Of a DNA stretch of 58,356 nt, positions 15,276 to 23,864 are shown one piece after another. The notes below the pieces were generated by a model. It saw only the letters and a program-made list of their open reading frames with translations. It did not search any database and was not told the DNA's origin. Numbering within the stretch: position 1 is the stretch's first letter; each line of letters starts with the position of its first letter. The position numbers and the translations under genes are program-made. Source of the DNA: Microbacterium oxydans (GTDB taxonomy: Bacteria; Actinomycetota; Actinomycetes; Actinomycetales; Microbacteriaceae); NCBI RefSeq assembly GCF_006540085.1, contig NZ_BJOG01000003.1, positions 1-58,356 on the forward strand. The letters are read 5' to 3'.

Positions 15276-16007
15276 TCACGGCGCACCCAGCGAGGGAGAA
15301 AGCGGCGCCAGCGCGATCAGCAGGCACGCCGTCCAGTGGCACAGGAACGCGAGAACCGTGCACACGTGGAAGATCTCGTGGAACCCGAAATGGCCCGGCC
15401 AGGGGTTCGGCTTCTTGAGCGCGTAGACGATCGCGCCGCCCGTGTAGAGCAGACCGCCGACGATCACCAGCACCATCATCGCGACGTTCGCGTTCATCAG
15501 ATCGACGATGTACATCACGGCGGCCCAGCCCAGCAGCAGGTAAAGGGCCACGTAGAGCCAACGCGGCGCATTGATCCAGAAGACGCGGAAGAGGATGCCG
15601 ACGAGGGTGCCGCCCCACACCAGGCAGAGCAGCAGGATGCCCTTCTGCGGTGGCAGCGCCAGCACGGCCAGAGGCGTATAGGTACCGGCGATGAGCAGCA
15701 GGATGTTGGCGTGGTCGATGCGCTTGAGCATCACCTTCACCTTCGGACTCCAGTCGATGCGGTGGTAGAGCGCGGAGTTGCCGAAGAGGAGCAGCGACGT
15801 GAGCATGAACACAGCGGAGGCCCACTTCGCCGCGGCTCCCTCGGCCACGACGATCAGGACGATTCCGGCGACCACGGCGACCGGGAAGGTGCCGGCGTGG
15901 ATCCACCCTCGCCAGGTCGGTTTCACGTCGGTGGCCGCATCCGCGGCGGCTGCGTCCAGAAGGGGCAGCTGAGGGACGTCGGGACCGGAGTGCTCGGGAG
16001 TGCTCAC
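15276..16007 (-). CDS. trhA: TrhA/hemolysin III family (PAQR) membrane protein
   Basis: 243 residues, seven predicted membrane helices. Family landmarks are HAGTFPVAVVAGIVLIV, the NSALYHRIDW motif (Ser/His of the putative metal site), RIDHANILLLIAGTYTPLAV (Asp-His) and a C-terminal GFHEIFHVCTVLAFLCHW (two His). These are the conserved metal-binding positions of PAQR proteins. The bacterial role is membrane-lipid homeostasis rather than haemolysis. The GTG at 16007 follows TAGAGT by 6 nt. Divergent from uppS, a common actinobacterial arrangement. Confidence 0.9.
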   Translation of the reverse strand: MSTPEHSGPDVPQLPLLDAAAADAATDVKPTWRGWIHAGTFPVAVVAGIVLIVVAEGAAAKWASAVFMLTSLLLFGNSALYHRIDWSPKVKVMLKRIDHANILLLIAGTYTPLAVLALPPQKGILLLCLVWGGTLVGILFRVFWINAPRWLYVALYLLLGWAAVMYIVDLMNANVAMMVLVIVGGLLYTGGAIVYALKKPNPWPGHFGFHEIFHVCTVLAFLCHWTACLLIALAPLSPSLGAP

Positions 16008-16013
16008 GTGCTC

Positions 16014-16019
16014 ACTCTA
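16014..16019 (-). promoter_or_regulatory. TAGAGT -10 element, leaderless-type
   Basis: Minus strand TAGAGT, GAGCAC, then the GTG at 16007. Confidence 0.55.
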
Positions 16020-16089
16020 GGCGGCCCCGCATACCGCTCACGGCACATATATCCAGCGTTCCCACACGGTGCGGACGGCCGCGGCACGG

Positions 16090-16095
16090 TAGCGT
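16090..16095 (+). promoter_or_regulatory. TAGCGT -10 element, leaderless-type
   Basis: TAGCGT, AGGTGG, then the GTG at 16102. Confidence 0.55.
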
Positions 16096-16101
16096 AGGTG
16101 G

Positions 16102-16884
16102 GTGATTCCACGCGAGAGCCCGGTACGCGGGCCGCTGTACCGGCTCTACACGAGTCGGCTGCGTCGTCACCTCGATCCGGCTCGTGTGCCGCATCACGTC
16201 GCGATGATGATCGACGGCAATCGCCGGTGGGCCCGTCAGCTCGGGTTGGACACGCCCGCGGAGGGACACCGGGCGGGTGCGGCGAAGATGCGCGAGTTCC
16301 TGGAGTGGTGCGACGAGCTCGGTGTGCGGGTCGTCTCGCTCTACCTCCTCTCGAGCGACAATCTGAGGAAGCGGGATTCCGCGGAGCTCGCCGACCTCAT
16401 CGAGATCATCGCGGAGCTGGCGGAGGCGCTGTCCCTGGAGGGGAACTGGCGGGTGAAGCACGTCGGCCGCTCCGACATCCTCCCCGCCGAGCTCGCGCGA
16501 GTGCTCTCCGACGCGGAGCAGCGCACGAAGGATCACACCGGGCTGCACGTGAACCTCGCGGTCGGGTACGGCGGGCGCAACGAGATCGTCGATGCGGTAC
16601 GGAGCATCATCGCGAAGCACGAGGCGTCAGGCGGCACGCTCGAAGACCTCGCAGCCCACCTCACGCCCGAGATGATCGGCGAGCACCTGTACACCGGGGG
16701 ACAGCCCGACCCCGATCTCGTGATCCGCACCAGTGGAGAGCAGCGGCTGAGCGATTTCCTCCTCTGGCAGAGTGCGCACAGCGAGTTCTACTTCGTGGAG
16801 GCGCTGGGGCCGGACCTCCGCCAGGTCGACTTCCTGCGTGCGATCCGGGACTATGCCGATCGGGACAGGCGCTTCGGGCGCTGA
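16102..16884 (+). CDS. uppS: cis-Prenyltransferase (isoprenyl diphosphate synthase, UppS family)
   Basis: 260 residues. Condenses isopentenyl diphosphate in Z configuration to make the lipid carrier precursor of cell-wall synthesis, or a shorter Z-prenyl diphosphate in some actinobacterial paralogues. Catalytic Asp38 in MMIDGNRRWARQLG. Also present are GHRAGAAKMREFLEWCDELG, the YLLSSDNLRKR loop and the C-terminal PDPDLVIRTSGEQRLSDFLLWQ with the conserved Arg and Ser. The usual NWxRP-type sequence of E. coli UppS is replaced by SSDNLRKR, as in several actinobacterial enzymes. IspH at 25.2 kb supplies its substrate pathway. Confidence 0.92.
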   Translation: MIPRESPVRGPLYRLYTSRLRRHLDPARVPHHVAMMIDGNRRWARQLGLDTPAEGHRAGAAKMREFLEWCDELGVRVVSLYLLSSDNLRKRDSAELADLIEIIAELAEALSLEGNWRVKHVGRSDILPAELARVLSDAEQRTKDHTGLHVNLAVGYGGRNEIVDAVRSIIAKHEASGGTLEDLAAHLTPEMIGEHLYTGGQPDPDLVIRTSGEQRLSDFLLWQSAHSEFYFVEALGPDLRQVDFLRAIRDYADRDRRFGR

Positions 16885-16925
16885 CGCGGCGACGGGTCCG
16901 AGCGGAGCCGTGCCACAATGACGCA

Positions 16926-18056
16926 GTGAGCACTTTCCAGGACTACGTCGACTCCTTCGACAACGAGTCCGGCTACTTGAACTGGGCCGCCTTCGGGCCG
17001 CTGTCGCCGTCCGTCCGGGAAGAGGTCTTCGCCGATGCCGACCTGCTGGCAAGCGGACGGCCCTCCTCACTCGCTCTCGTCGGAGAGCGCATCGGCCAGG
17101 CACAGGAACTCGTCGCCGAGCTGCTGGGCGCCGATGCGGCCGACGTCACGCTGCAGTCCTCTTCGACGCACGGGCTCATGCACGCGCTGTTCGGTCTCAC
17201 CGGGGGAGTGATCGCGAGCACCGCCGAGTTCCCGAGCGTGAGCCTGACGGTGGAGCGCGCGTCGACGGCATCGCAGTGCGCCGTCACGCCGCGCTGGATC
17301 ACGCCCGGTGACGGCCGCGTGACCCCTGATGCGGTGACCGATGCCCTCGACGACGATGTCGTCGCACTCGCTGTGAGCCACGTCGACTTCCGCACCGGCT
17401 TCCGCACCGATCTCGCCGCTCTCCGCGAGGCGATCGGTCCCGATCGGCTGCTCATCGTCGACGCCGTCCAGTCGTTCGGGGTGATCGATGCCGACTACTC
17501 TGCGGCGGACGTGGTGGTAGGGCACGGCTACAAGTGGTTGCGCGCCGGCCGCGGCAGTGCGTTCGGGTGGTTCTCCCCGCGCGCACGGGAGCGCATCGCC
17601 CCGGTGCTGTCCGGGATCACCGGTACGACGTCGCCCGGTCTGTTCGTCGACGAGCTGCCGGCACCCGCTCCGTCCGCGCGCGCCTTCACCGTCAGTCAGC
17701 CGGACACGCTCGCGGCAGGGCGACTCGCCATCGGGGTGCGGGACGTGCGCGACGCCGGCGTCGCCGCCATCGAGGCACGGTTGGTCGAGAACGTCGACAC
17801 CGTGATCGAGATCGCCGACCGTCACGGCATCGAGGTGAGCTCCCCGCGTGAGCGCCATCAGCGTGCCGGCATCGTGTCTCTCGCTCCGGCGGAACCCGGG
17901 CGCCTGGCCGCCGCGCTCGCGAACGCCGGGATCGTCGTGACGGCGCGGGGTGCGGCGGTGCGCATCGCTCCCCACGCAGGTACGGATGCCGCGAGCCTCG
18001 AGCTCCTCGACGACACCCTGCGTGCGTTCGGCAACGAGACGTTCATCAGCGCGTAA
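16926..18056 (+). CDS. Class V (NifS/CsdB-fold) aminotransferase, substrate unknown
   Basis: 376 residues. Fold-type I PLP enzyme. Asp-Ala-Val-Gln (IVDAVQSFGVID) and the Schiff-base lysine at about 203 in VVGHGYKWLRAGRGSAFGWF are plain. The cysteine desulfurase active-site loop is absent, so it is more likely an isopenicillin-epimerase-like or general aminotransferase. Shortened relative to kynureninase. The GTG at 16926 follows a CACAAT box by 6 nt (near-match to TANNNT). Monocistronic; no linked pathway genes. Confidence 0.8.
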   Translation: MSTFQDYVDSFDNESGYLNWAAFGPLSPSVREEVFADADLLASGRPSSLALVGERIGQAQELVAELLGADAADVTLQSSSTHGLMHALFGLTGGVIASTAEFPSVSLTVERASTASQCAVTPRWITPGDGRVTPDAVTDALDDDVVALAVSHVDFRTGFRTDLAALREAIGPDRLLIVDAVQSFGVIDADYSAADVVVGHGYKWLRAGRGSAFGWFSPRARERIAPVLSGITGTTSPGLFVDELPAPAPSARAFTVSQPDTLAAGRLAIGVRDVRDAGVAAIEARLVENVDTVIEIADRHGIEVSSPRERHQRAGIVSLAPAEPGRLAAALANAGIVVTARGAAVRIAPHAGTDAASLELLDDTLRAFGNETFISA

Positions 18057-18214
18057 CGAATCGCTGGCGTGTCGAGTTCGGGTTAATCGTCCGCACAGTC
18101 GTACGTTCTAGGCATCGGGCAAGGCGCCCGGTCGGGTCGGCCTCAGGTTGACGACTCGTGACCCCCTGGTCGACTCGTTCGAACTACCGGGATTCCCCGG
18201 GTCGGGAGTGGGTC

Positions 18215-19597
18215 GTGACCACACGTACAGCGCAGCAGGCCACCAGCACCGCGCAGCAGTCCACCCGTAAGACGACGAGACGAGCATCCTCCGCCGATCC
18301 GGATCAGGATCTGCGCACGTATGTCCTCGACACGTCCGTGCTGCTGAGCGATCCGCAGGCGTTCTTCCGGTTCGCCGAGCACTCGGTCGTCCTCCCCGTC
18401 GTCGTGATCACGGAGCTGGAGGGCAAACGCCACGATCCGGAGATCGGCTACTTCGCGCGACAGGCCCTTCGCCACCTCGACGATCTGCGCATCGAGCACG
18501 GGCGTCTCGACTTCCCCGTCGAGGTCGGCGAGGGCGGGACCCTCCGGGTCGAACTCGCGAACACCGACTCCTCGGTGCTTCCCGCGGGCATCCGCCTCAG
18601 CGACAACGACACCCGGATCCTCTCCGTCGCCATGCATCTCGCACAGGACGGCCAGGACGTCACGATCGTGTCGAAGGACCTGCCGATGCGCGTCAAGGCC
18701 GCCTCCCTCGGTCTGCGCGCCGAGGAGTACCTCGCCGAGCAGGCGGTGGACTCGGGGTGGACCGGGATCTCGACTCTCGACCTCTCCGGTGACGACATCA
18801 GCGACCTGTACGAGAGCGAGGTCGGCATCAGCGAGCAGGCTCGGGGGCTCCCGGTGAACACCGGCCTGATCATCCACTCCGAGCGCGGGTCGGCGCTCGG
18901 TCGCGTCACGGGAGACGGCGAGTACCGGCTCGTGCGCGGCGACCGCGACATCTTCGGCATGCACGGCCGCTCCGCGGAGCAGCGCATAGCGATCGATCTG
19001 CTCCTCGACCAGGAGGTGGGCATCGTCTCGCTCGGCGGGCGTGCGGGCACCGGCAAGTCGGCGCTCGCGCTGTGCGCAGGACTCGAAGCGGTGCTCGAGC
19101 GGCAGCAGCAGAAGAAGATCATCGTGTTCCGGCCCCTGTTCGCAGTCGGTGGGCAGGAGCTCGGCTACCTCCCGGGCGACCAGGGCGAGAAGATGGGGCC
19201 CTGGGGTCAGGCGGTGTTCGACACGCTGGGTTCGGTGGTGTCGGGCAACGTCATCGAGGAGGTCGTCGAGCGCGGACTGCTCGAGGTGCTCCCGCTCACC
19301 CACATTCGCGGAAGGTCCCTGCACGACGCGTTCGTGATCGTCGACGAGGCCCAGTCGCTCGAGCGGAACGTGCTCCTGACGGTGCTGAGCCGCATGGGAC
19401 AGAACTCGCGCGTCATCCTCACCCATGACGTCGGTCAGCGTGACAACCTCCGCGTGGGTCGTCATGACGGCATCGCCAGCGTGATCGAGACCCTGAAGGG
19501 ACATGATCTCTTCGGACACGTGACCCTGACGCGGTCGGAGCGTTCGGCCATCGCAGCCCTCGTCACCGAGCTCCTGGAGGGTGGAGAACTCAGCTGA
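18215..19597 (+). CDS. PIN domain-PhoH ATPase fusion (PhoH2-type)
   Basis: 460 residues. The N-terminal PIN nuclease domain has its acidic residues in [27 protein letters not shown] and [13 protein letters not shown]. The C-terminal PhoH domain is a P-loop NTPase with Walker [17 protein letters not shown] and Walker [15 protein letters not shown]. Mycobacterial PhoH2 relatives have RNA helicase and ribonuclease activity. The start at 18215 is preferred because GGGAG lies 6-10 nt upstream; the GTG at 18158 would add 19 residues without a ribosome site. Ends in a clear terminator. Single gene, no antitoxin-like ORF directly upstream. Confidence 0.9.
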   Translation: MTTRTAQQATSTAQQSTRKTTRRASSADPDQDLRTYVLDTSVLLSDPQAFFRFAEHSVVLPVVVITELEGKRHDPEIGYFARQALRHLDDLRIEHGRLDFPVEVGEGGTLRVELANTDSSVLPAGIRLSDNDTRILSVAMHLAQDGQDVTIVSKDLPMRVKAASLGLRAEEYLAEQAVDSGWTGISTLDLSGDDISDLYESEVGISEQARGLPVNTGLIIHSERGSALGRVTGDGEYRLVRGDRDIFGMHGRSAEQRIAIDLLLDQEVGIVSLGGRAGTGKSALALCAGLEAVLERQQQKKIIVFRPLFAVGGQELGYLPGDQGEKMGPWGQAVFDTLGSVVSGNVIEEVVERGLLEVLPLTHIRGRSLHDAFVIVDEAQSLERNVLLTVLSRMGQNSRVILTHDVGQRDNLRVGRHDGIASVIETLKGHDLFGHVTLTRSERSAIAALVTELLEGGELS

Positions 19598-19608
19598 CTA
19601 CGGAAACA

Positions 19609-19645
19609 GCGGATGCCGCGAGGGCTCGGTCCTCGCGGCATCCGC
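19609..19645 (+). terminator. phoH terminator of the GGATGCCGCGAGG hairpin family
   Basis: Arms 19609-19623 and 19631-19645, perfectly paired over 15 bp with a 7-nt loop, followed by TTCTTTGTCT. The same arm sequence recurs at 20824-20856 and, shortened, at 39938-39970. Confidence 0.85.
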
Positions 19646-19675
19646 TTCTTTGTCTCGGTGCAGCCCCCGGTCGCA

Positions 19676-19759
19676 TAAACCCCGTCCGCGTGCATGAACC
19701 CCGTCCGCTTGCATGATGATTCGCCGTTCCTGGTCATGCGATCGTCGGATGGTCATGCG
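19676..19759. repeat. Cluster of CATG-centred short repeats upstream of the AbiEi/DUF559-type gene
   Basis: Two copies of an ACCCCGTCCGC unit behind GCATRAA, another GCATGATG, then the 26-bp element 19734-19759 which itself contains TCATGCG twice. The rest of the gene-free stretch (19760-19873) shows nothing else recognisable. Confidence 0.6.
19734..19759. repeat. 26-bp direct repeat, left copy
   Basis: 24 of 26 positions match the right copy at 20759-20784. The pair brackets the AbiEi/DUF559-type gene, 1025 bp apart and in the same orientation. Confidence 0.8.
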
Positions 19760-19873
19760 CGTGAGAGGGGAGAGCAGGTCAGTCGGACTGCACAGCGGCC
19801 TGTTCTGCGCTCGTGTTCACCGATGGCGTGAAGGTGGGCCGGCCGAGCGGGCGTGGGCCCCCAGAATCGAACG

Positions 19874-20704
19874 ATGATCGACGTCAATATGCTCCTCGGA
19901 CGCTTGGGAGGGGTCGCACGCGGCACCCGGCTTCAGGGCTTCGGATGCTCACGCTCACGGCTGGGAGCGGAGTGCAGGGCCGGTCGTATCGTCCGAGTGC
20001 GTTCTGGTGTGTTCGCATCTCGAGGAGCCGCGACCGAAGTGGTCACAGCAGCGGCCCACGGGGGAGCCCTCACTTGCGGGAGCGCCTTGAGGATTCGAGA
20101 GGTGTGGACGCTGGAGGTTCCCGCTGAGGTGCATGTCTGGATGGGGCTCGGCGGGCGACGGCATCATCCGAAGCAGTGCGGCTGCGTCGCTCACTTCACC
20201 CGCGGACGCATGGATGTCGGCATCGCGCCGATAGAGGTCGCGCTGACACACGCATACGCCTGTTACGGGGAGGAGTTCTTCTTCGCCGCGTACGAGTCGG
20301 CCTGGAACAAGCGGATGCTGACTGCTGCGGCGCGTGCGCACGTCCGCTCCGCCCTTCCTGCGACGGCGCGCTGGCTCGTCGACCTCGCACGTCCGGACGC
20401 GGAGAGCGGCTTGGAATCCCTGGTGCGGCTGCGGCTCCATCTGATCGGAGTGGCTGTGCGCACCCAGGTGACCGTCGGCGGGGTCGGGCGGGTCGACTTC
20501 GTGATCGAGGGCCGCGTCATCCTCGAGGCCGACGGTCGCGACAACCACGAGGATGCTGCGAAACGGCATCGCGATCTCATGCGAGACGCAGTCGCATCCG
20601 ACCTCGGCTTCGAGACGCTCCGTTTCGACTACTCGATGATCGTGTACTCGTGGGACGTGGTCGCAGCAGCGATTCTGGCTGCGCTCGCTCGGGCTCGTGC
20701 GTGA
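19874..20704 (+). CDS. AbiEi-type antitoxin domain plus DUF559-like endonuclease domain protein
   Basis: 276 residues. The N-terminal part has the layout of a winged-helix AbiEi_4-type domain (LLGRLGGVARGTRLQGFGCS, then AGRIVRVRSGVFAS). The C-terminal part (about 180-276) matches DUF559/Vsr-like restriction-endonuclease folds, with VDFVIEGRVILEADGRDNHE giving the D-E-D acidic pattern and ending LGFETLRFDYSMIV. Such proteins are common in Microbacteriaceae and are often annotated as type IV toxin-antitoxin components, but no partner gene lies beside it. The ATG at 19874 is a provisional start; GTG 19853 is in frame. It sits between matching repeats and hairpins, consistent with insertion as a unit. 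Confidence 0.72.
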   Translation: MIDVNMLLGRLGGVARGTRLQGFGCSRSRLGAECRAGRIVRVRSGVFASRGAATEVVTAAAHGGALTCGSALRIREVWTLEVPAEVHVWMGLGGRRHHPKQCGCVAHFTRGRMDVGIAPIEVALTHAYACYGEEFFFAAYESAWNKRMLTAAARAHVRSALPATARWLVDLARPDAESGLESLVRLRLHLIGVAVRTQVTVGGVGRVDFVIEGRVILEADGRDNHEDAAKRHRDLMRDAVASDLGFETLRFDYSMIVYSWDVVAAAILAALARARA

Positions 20705-20710
20705 ACTGGT

Positions 20711-20743
20711 GCACCTGCATGAGGCGATGCCGGATGCAGGTGC
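20711..20743. repeat. Inverted repeat just after the AbiEi/DUF559-type gene
   Basis: Arms GCACCTGCAT (20711-20720) and ATGCAGGTGC (20734-20743). It could end the gene's transcript or be part of the insertion's edge. Confidence 0.5.
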
Positions 20744-20758
20744 CGTCCCGCCGAACGC

Positions 20759-20784
20759 TCATGCAATCGTCGGCTGGTCATGCG
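20759..20784. repeat. 26-bp direct repeat, right copy
   Basis: Partner of 19734-19759; differences at two positions only. Confidence 0.8.
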
Positions 20785-20823
20785 TCTGCGCTGAGAACCC
20801 GAGACGCGGCGCCCGGAGACAGA

Positions 20824-20856
20824 GGATGCCGCGAGGATCGAGTCCTCGCGGCATCC
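20824..20856 (-). terminator. fumC terminator of the GGATGCCGCGAGG hairpin family
   Basis: Arms 20824-20837 and 20843-20856, 14 bp with a 5-nt loop, 17 bp past the fumC stop. The arm is the same as in the phoH terminator on the other side of the AbiEi/DUF559-type gene. Confidence 0.8.
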
Positions 20857-20873
20857 GCTTCATCGTGGGCGGG

Positions 20874-22268
20874 TCAGCCCGCGTGCGTCATCGACAGCAG
20901 GTCGAGCTTCTCGTCCAGCTGCTCGAGGGTGAGCTCGCCGCGCTCGACGTAGCCGAGGTCGATCACGGCGTCGCGCACCGTGATGCCCTTGGCGACCGAG
21001 TGCTTGGCGATCTTCGCCGCCGCCTCGTAGCCGATCAGCTTGTTCAGCGGCGTCACGATCGACGGGCTCATGCCCGCGAAGGCCGCCGCCCGCTCGACGT
21101 TCGCCTGCAGACCGTCGATCGTCTTGTCGGCGAGCACGCGCGAGGCGTTCGACAGCAGACGGATCGACTCGAGCACCGCGGTGCCCATGACCGGGATGGC
21201 GACGTTCAGCTCGAAGGAACCGGATGCGCCGGCCCACGCGACGGTGGCGTCGTTGCCGATCACGCGCGCGCACACCATGAGCACGGCCTCGGGCACGACG
21301 GGGTTGACCTTGCCCGGCATGATCGAGGATCCGGGCTGCAGGTCGGGGATGTGCAACTCGCCGAGGCCCGTGTTGGGGCCCGACCCCATCCAGCGCAGGT
21401 CGTTGTTGATCTTGGTCAGCGACACCGCGATGGTGCGGAGAGCACCGGAGGCCTCGACCAGACCGTCGCGGTTCGCCTGCGCCTCGAAGTGGTCCTTGGC
21501 TTCGGTGATGGGCAGCTCGGTCTCGGCCGCGAGCAGCGCGATGACCTTCTGCGGGAAGCCCAGCGGCGTGTTGATGCCCGTGCCGACGGCGGTGCCGCCC
21601 AGGGGGACCTCGGCCACGCGGGGGAGAGCCGACTGCACGCGCTCGATGCCCAGACGGATCTGACGCGCGTAGCCGCCGAACTCCTGTCCAAGGGTGACGG
21701 GCGTCGCGTCCATGAGGTGCGTGCGGCCGGACTTGACCGCGTCCTTCCACAGCTCCGCCTTCGCCTCGAGAGCGACGGCGAGGTGGTCGAGTGCGGGGAT
21801 GAGCGTGTCGATGAGTGCCTGGGTGACCGCGATGTGCACCGAGGTCGGGAACACGTCGTTCGACGACTGCGAGGCGTTGACGTGGTCGTTGGGGTGCACG
21901 GTCGAACCGAGGATGCGCGTGGCGAGCGTTGCCAGCACCTCGTTCATGTTCATGTTCGACGAGGTGCCGGAGCCGGTCTGGTAGGTGTCGACCGGGAACT
22001 CACCGTCGTGCGCGCCCGAAGCGACCTGGTCGGCGGCCTGGGCGATGGCGTCGGCGATGGCGCCGTCGAGGGTGCCGAGCTCCTTGTTGGCGAGTGCGGC
22101 GGCCTTCTTGATGCGAGCGAGGGCGGCGATCTGCGTCGACTCCAGCCCCTTGCCCGAGATCGGGAAGTTCTCCACGGCGCGCTGCGTCTGAGCGCCGTAG
22201 AGCGCATTCACGGGCACCCGCACCTCGCCCATGGTGTCGTGCTCGATGCGGTAGTCCTGCTCGGTCAT
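20874..22268 (-). CDS. fumC: Class II fumarate hydratase
   Basis: 464 residues, iron-independent TCA-cycle fumarase interconverting fumarate and malate. The superfamily signature [11 protein letters not shown] is present, along with [33 protein letters not shown] and the N-terminal [20 protein letters not shown]. Start at 22268 with GGAGGG about 8 nt upstream; the longer open frame upstream is the carbonic anhydrase region. Last gene of the xseB-DUF4245-carbonic anhydrase-fumC run, joined by ATGA overlaps. Ends in a hairpin. Confidence 0.96.
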   Translation of the reverse strand: MTEQDYRIEHDTMGEVRVPVNALYGAQTQRAVENFPISGKGLESTQIAALARIKKAAALANKELGTLDGAIADAIAQAADQVASGAHDGEFPVDTYQTGSGTSSNMNMNEVLATLATRILGSTVHPNDHVNASQSSNDVFPTSVHIAVTQALIDTLIPALDHLAVALEAKAELWKDAVKSGRTHLMDATPVTLGQEFGGYARQIRLGIERVQSALPRVAEVPLGGTAVGTGINTPLGFPQKVIALLAAETELPITEAKDHFEAQANRDGLVEASGALRTIAVSLTKINNDLRWMGSGPNTGLGELHIPDLQPGSSIMPGKVNPVVPEAVLMVCARVIGNDATVAWAGASGSFELNVAIPVMGTAVLESIRLLSNASRVLADKTIDGLQANVERAAAFAGMSPSIVTPLNKLIGYEAAAKIAKHSVAKGITVRDAVIDLGYVERGELTLEQLDEKLDLLSMTHAG

Positions 22269-22951
22269 TCCGAACCCTCCTTGGTTGCGGGGTCGATCCC
22301 CTGGATGTCGTCGTCGGTGTCGATGCCGACCGTGATCACGGGCACGGCGGTGCCCTCGGCCAGACGGTAGTTGGCGCCGACGATGCCGAGGCGACCAGCC
22401 GCGACGGCATCGCTGATGATCTCGGACGACTGCAGCAGATCGTTCACGGTGTTGCGCAGGTGCTCGATGCCGACCAGTTCCGAGTCGATCTCGGCGACGG
22501 TGGTGCCCCCGCTCTCCGCCAGCACCTTGCGCGCGGCCGGCACGATCGGGGCGATCAGCTTCCAGATGTGCGGCGGCAGGGGAGCGGCATCGATCGCCGT
22601 GCCGTCGATGGCGGCGCGCACCGCACCGCATGAGTCGTGCGCCAGCACCACGATCAGAGGAACCTCGAGAACGGCGACGGCGTATTCCAGGCTCGCGACG
22701 ATCGATTCTCCGATGACCTGCCCGGCGTTGCGCACCACGAACAGGTCGCCGAGCCCGAGGTCGAAGATGATCTCGGCGGCCAGGCGGGAGTCGGAGCATC
22801 CGAAGAGCGTGGCGACCGGGTGCTGCGCCGCGGTCAGGTCCTTGCGGCGAGCGACGTCCTGATTCGGGTGGCGAGGCTCGTCCTGCACGAAACGGCGGTT
22901 GCCGTCCTGCATCTGCGTCCAGGCGGCGGCGGGGGTGAGGGGGTGGGTCAT
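22265..22951 (-). CDS. Beta-class carbonic anhydrase
   Basis: 228 residues, zinc enzyme hydrating CO2 to bicarbonate. Ligands are visible: Cys and the Asp-Arg dyad in [13 protein letters not shown], and His/Cys in [27 protein letters not shown] is the conserved core. Overlaps both neighbours (stop with the fumC start, start with the DUF4245 stop), so it is translated within one operon. Cytosolic; no signal peptide. Bicarbonate for carboxylases near the TCA cycle is a reasonable link to fumC (inference). Confidence 0.95.
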   Translation of the reverse strand: MTHPLTPAAAWTQMQDGNRRFVQDEPRHPNQDVARRKDLTAAQHPVATLFGCSDSRLAAEIIFDLGLGDLFVVRNAGQVIGESIVASLEYAVAVLEVPLIVVLAHDSCGAVRAAIDGTAIDAAPLPPHIWKLIAPIVPAARKVLAESGGTTVAEIDSELVGIEHLRNTVNDLLQSSEIISDAVAAGRLGIVGANYRLAEGTAVPVITVGIDTDDDIQGIDPATKEGSE

Positions 22952-23592
22952 GGGGTCTCCGAGATGGTGCGGATCTGCGGGATGAGGCTCTCGGCGAGTT
23001 CGGCCGTGGAATCGGCCGACCGTGAGCCGTAGAGCAGGATGTAGTCGGCGCCGGCCTGCGTGCCGATGGCGTAGGTGACGTTGGCGTTCGACTCCGCGCT
23101 ACCCGGCTTGTAGACGTCCCAGTCGAGCCCGCCGATGCGCACCGTGTCGGTCGGCGCGATGCCGTTCAAGCGCTGCGGAGCCCAGGACGAATCCGCGTCG
23201 AAGGCCTGGTCCACCTTGATGAACCCGCGCTCCTTGTCCGACTTGGGGGCGAGCGTGACCTCCCAGACGACGGTCGCGCCACCCTGCATCTCGGCCCCGT
23301 TCGCGCGCCAGAAGTCGCCGAGTTCCGGGATGAGGACGGGGCGGTCCATCGAGGACTCCACCCCCTCGGCCACCGCGGCGACGTCGAGGGGCTTCTGCTC
23401 GACGGGTGCGCCGCGGGGAACCGCGAAGATGATGACGGCGACCACGGCGAGTGTCACGAGAAGCGCTGCGACCAGGTTCCGCACCGTCTGGCTCGATCGG
23501 TACGCCTTGCTCGACGCCGCCTTCCTGGCGGCGGTCTCGTCGGGTGTCTCCGGACGGCCGAGCTCGGCGATGATGGGGGGCTGCTTGCTCAT
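22948..23592 (-). CDS. DUF4245 family membrane-anchored protein
   Basis: 214 residues: cytoplasmic N-terminus with [16 protein letters not shown], one membrane helix (about 40-60, [20 protein letters not shown]), and an outside domain containing [12 protein letters not shown] and [20 protein letters not shown]. This matches DUF4245, found in actinobacteria beside exonuclease VII or fructose-bisphosphatase genes. Role unknown. Overlaps xseB upstream and the carbonic anhydrase downstream by four bases each. Confidence 0.85.
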   Translation of the reverse strand: MSKQPPIIAELGRPETPDETAARKAASSKAYRSSQTVRNLVAALLVTLAVVAVIIFAVPRGAPVEQKPLDVAAVAEGVESSMDRPVLIPELGDFWRANGAEMQGGATVVWEVTLAPKSDKERGFIKVDQAFDADSSWAPQRLNGIAPTDTVRIGGLDWDVYKPGSAESNANVTYAIGTQAGADYILLYGSRSADSTAELAESLIPQIRTISETP

Positions 23593-23828
23593 GACTCTCC
23601 GGCGTCGTCGGCATCGGAAGCCGCGGCACGAGCAGCGTCAAGACGCCGCTTCGCTCCCAGCAGCCACTCCTCGCAGCGTGCGGCCAGCGCCTCTCCGCGC
23701 TCCCACAGCGCGAGCGAATGCTCGAGTGTGGGGGAGCCCTGCTCGAGCTCTGCGACCACCTTGACGAGTTCGTCACGGGCCGCCTCGAACGACAGCGTGT
23801 CCACGGGGGTGTCGTTCAGGGCGCTCAC
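23589..23828 (-). CDS. xseB: Exodeoxyribonuclease VII small subunit
   Basis: 79 residues, usual length. Several XseB copies coat the XseA coiled coil in the exonuclease VII holoenzyme, which degrades single-stranded DNA processively. The signature [33 protein letters not shown] is clear. GTG start at 23828 is preceded both by GGAGGA and, 6 nt upstream, by TAAGAT, so it may be read from the xseA message and also as a leaderless transcript. Confidence 0.94.
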   Translation of the reverse strand: MSALNDTPVDTLSFEAARDELVKVVAELEQGSPTLEHSLALWERGEALAARCEEWLLGAKRRLDAARAAASDADDAGES

Positions 23829-23834
23829 TCCTCC

Positions 23835-23840
23835 ATCTTA
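23835..23840 (-). promoter_or_regulatory. TAAGAT -10 element ahead of xseB
   Basis: Minus strand TAAGAT, GGAGGA, then the GTG at 23828. It lies in the 36-bp gap after xseA and could fire the four-gene run independently of xseA. Confidence 0.5.
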
Positions 23841-23864
23841 CGTCGATCGACGCCGACGCTCTGC

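Noticed and set aside
15276..16007. Haemolysin/virulence role
   Set aside because: TrhA/PAQR proteins are membrane-homeostasis factors; nothing here indicates toxin activity.
18158..18214. Upstream GTG start for the PIN-PhoH gene
   Set aside because: No ribosome site or TANNNT box at the proper distance; the 18215 start has GGGAG.
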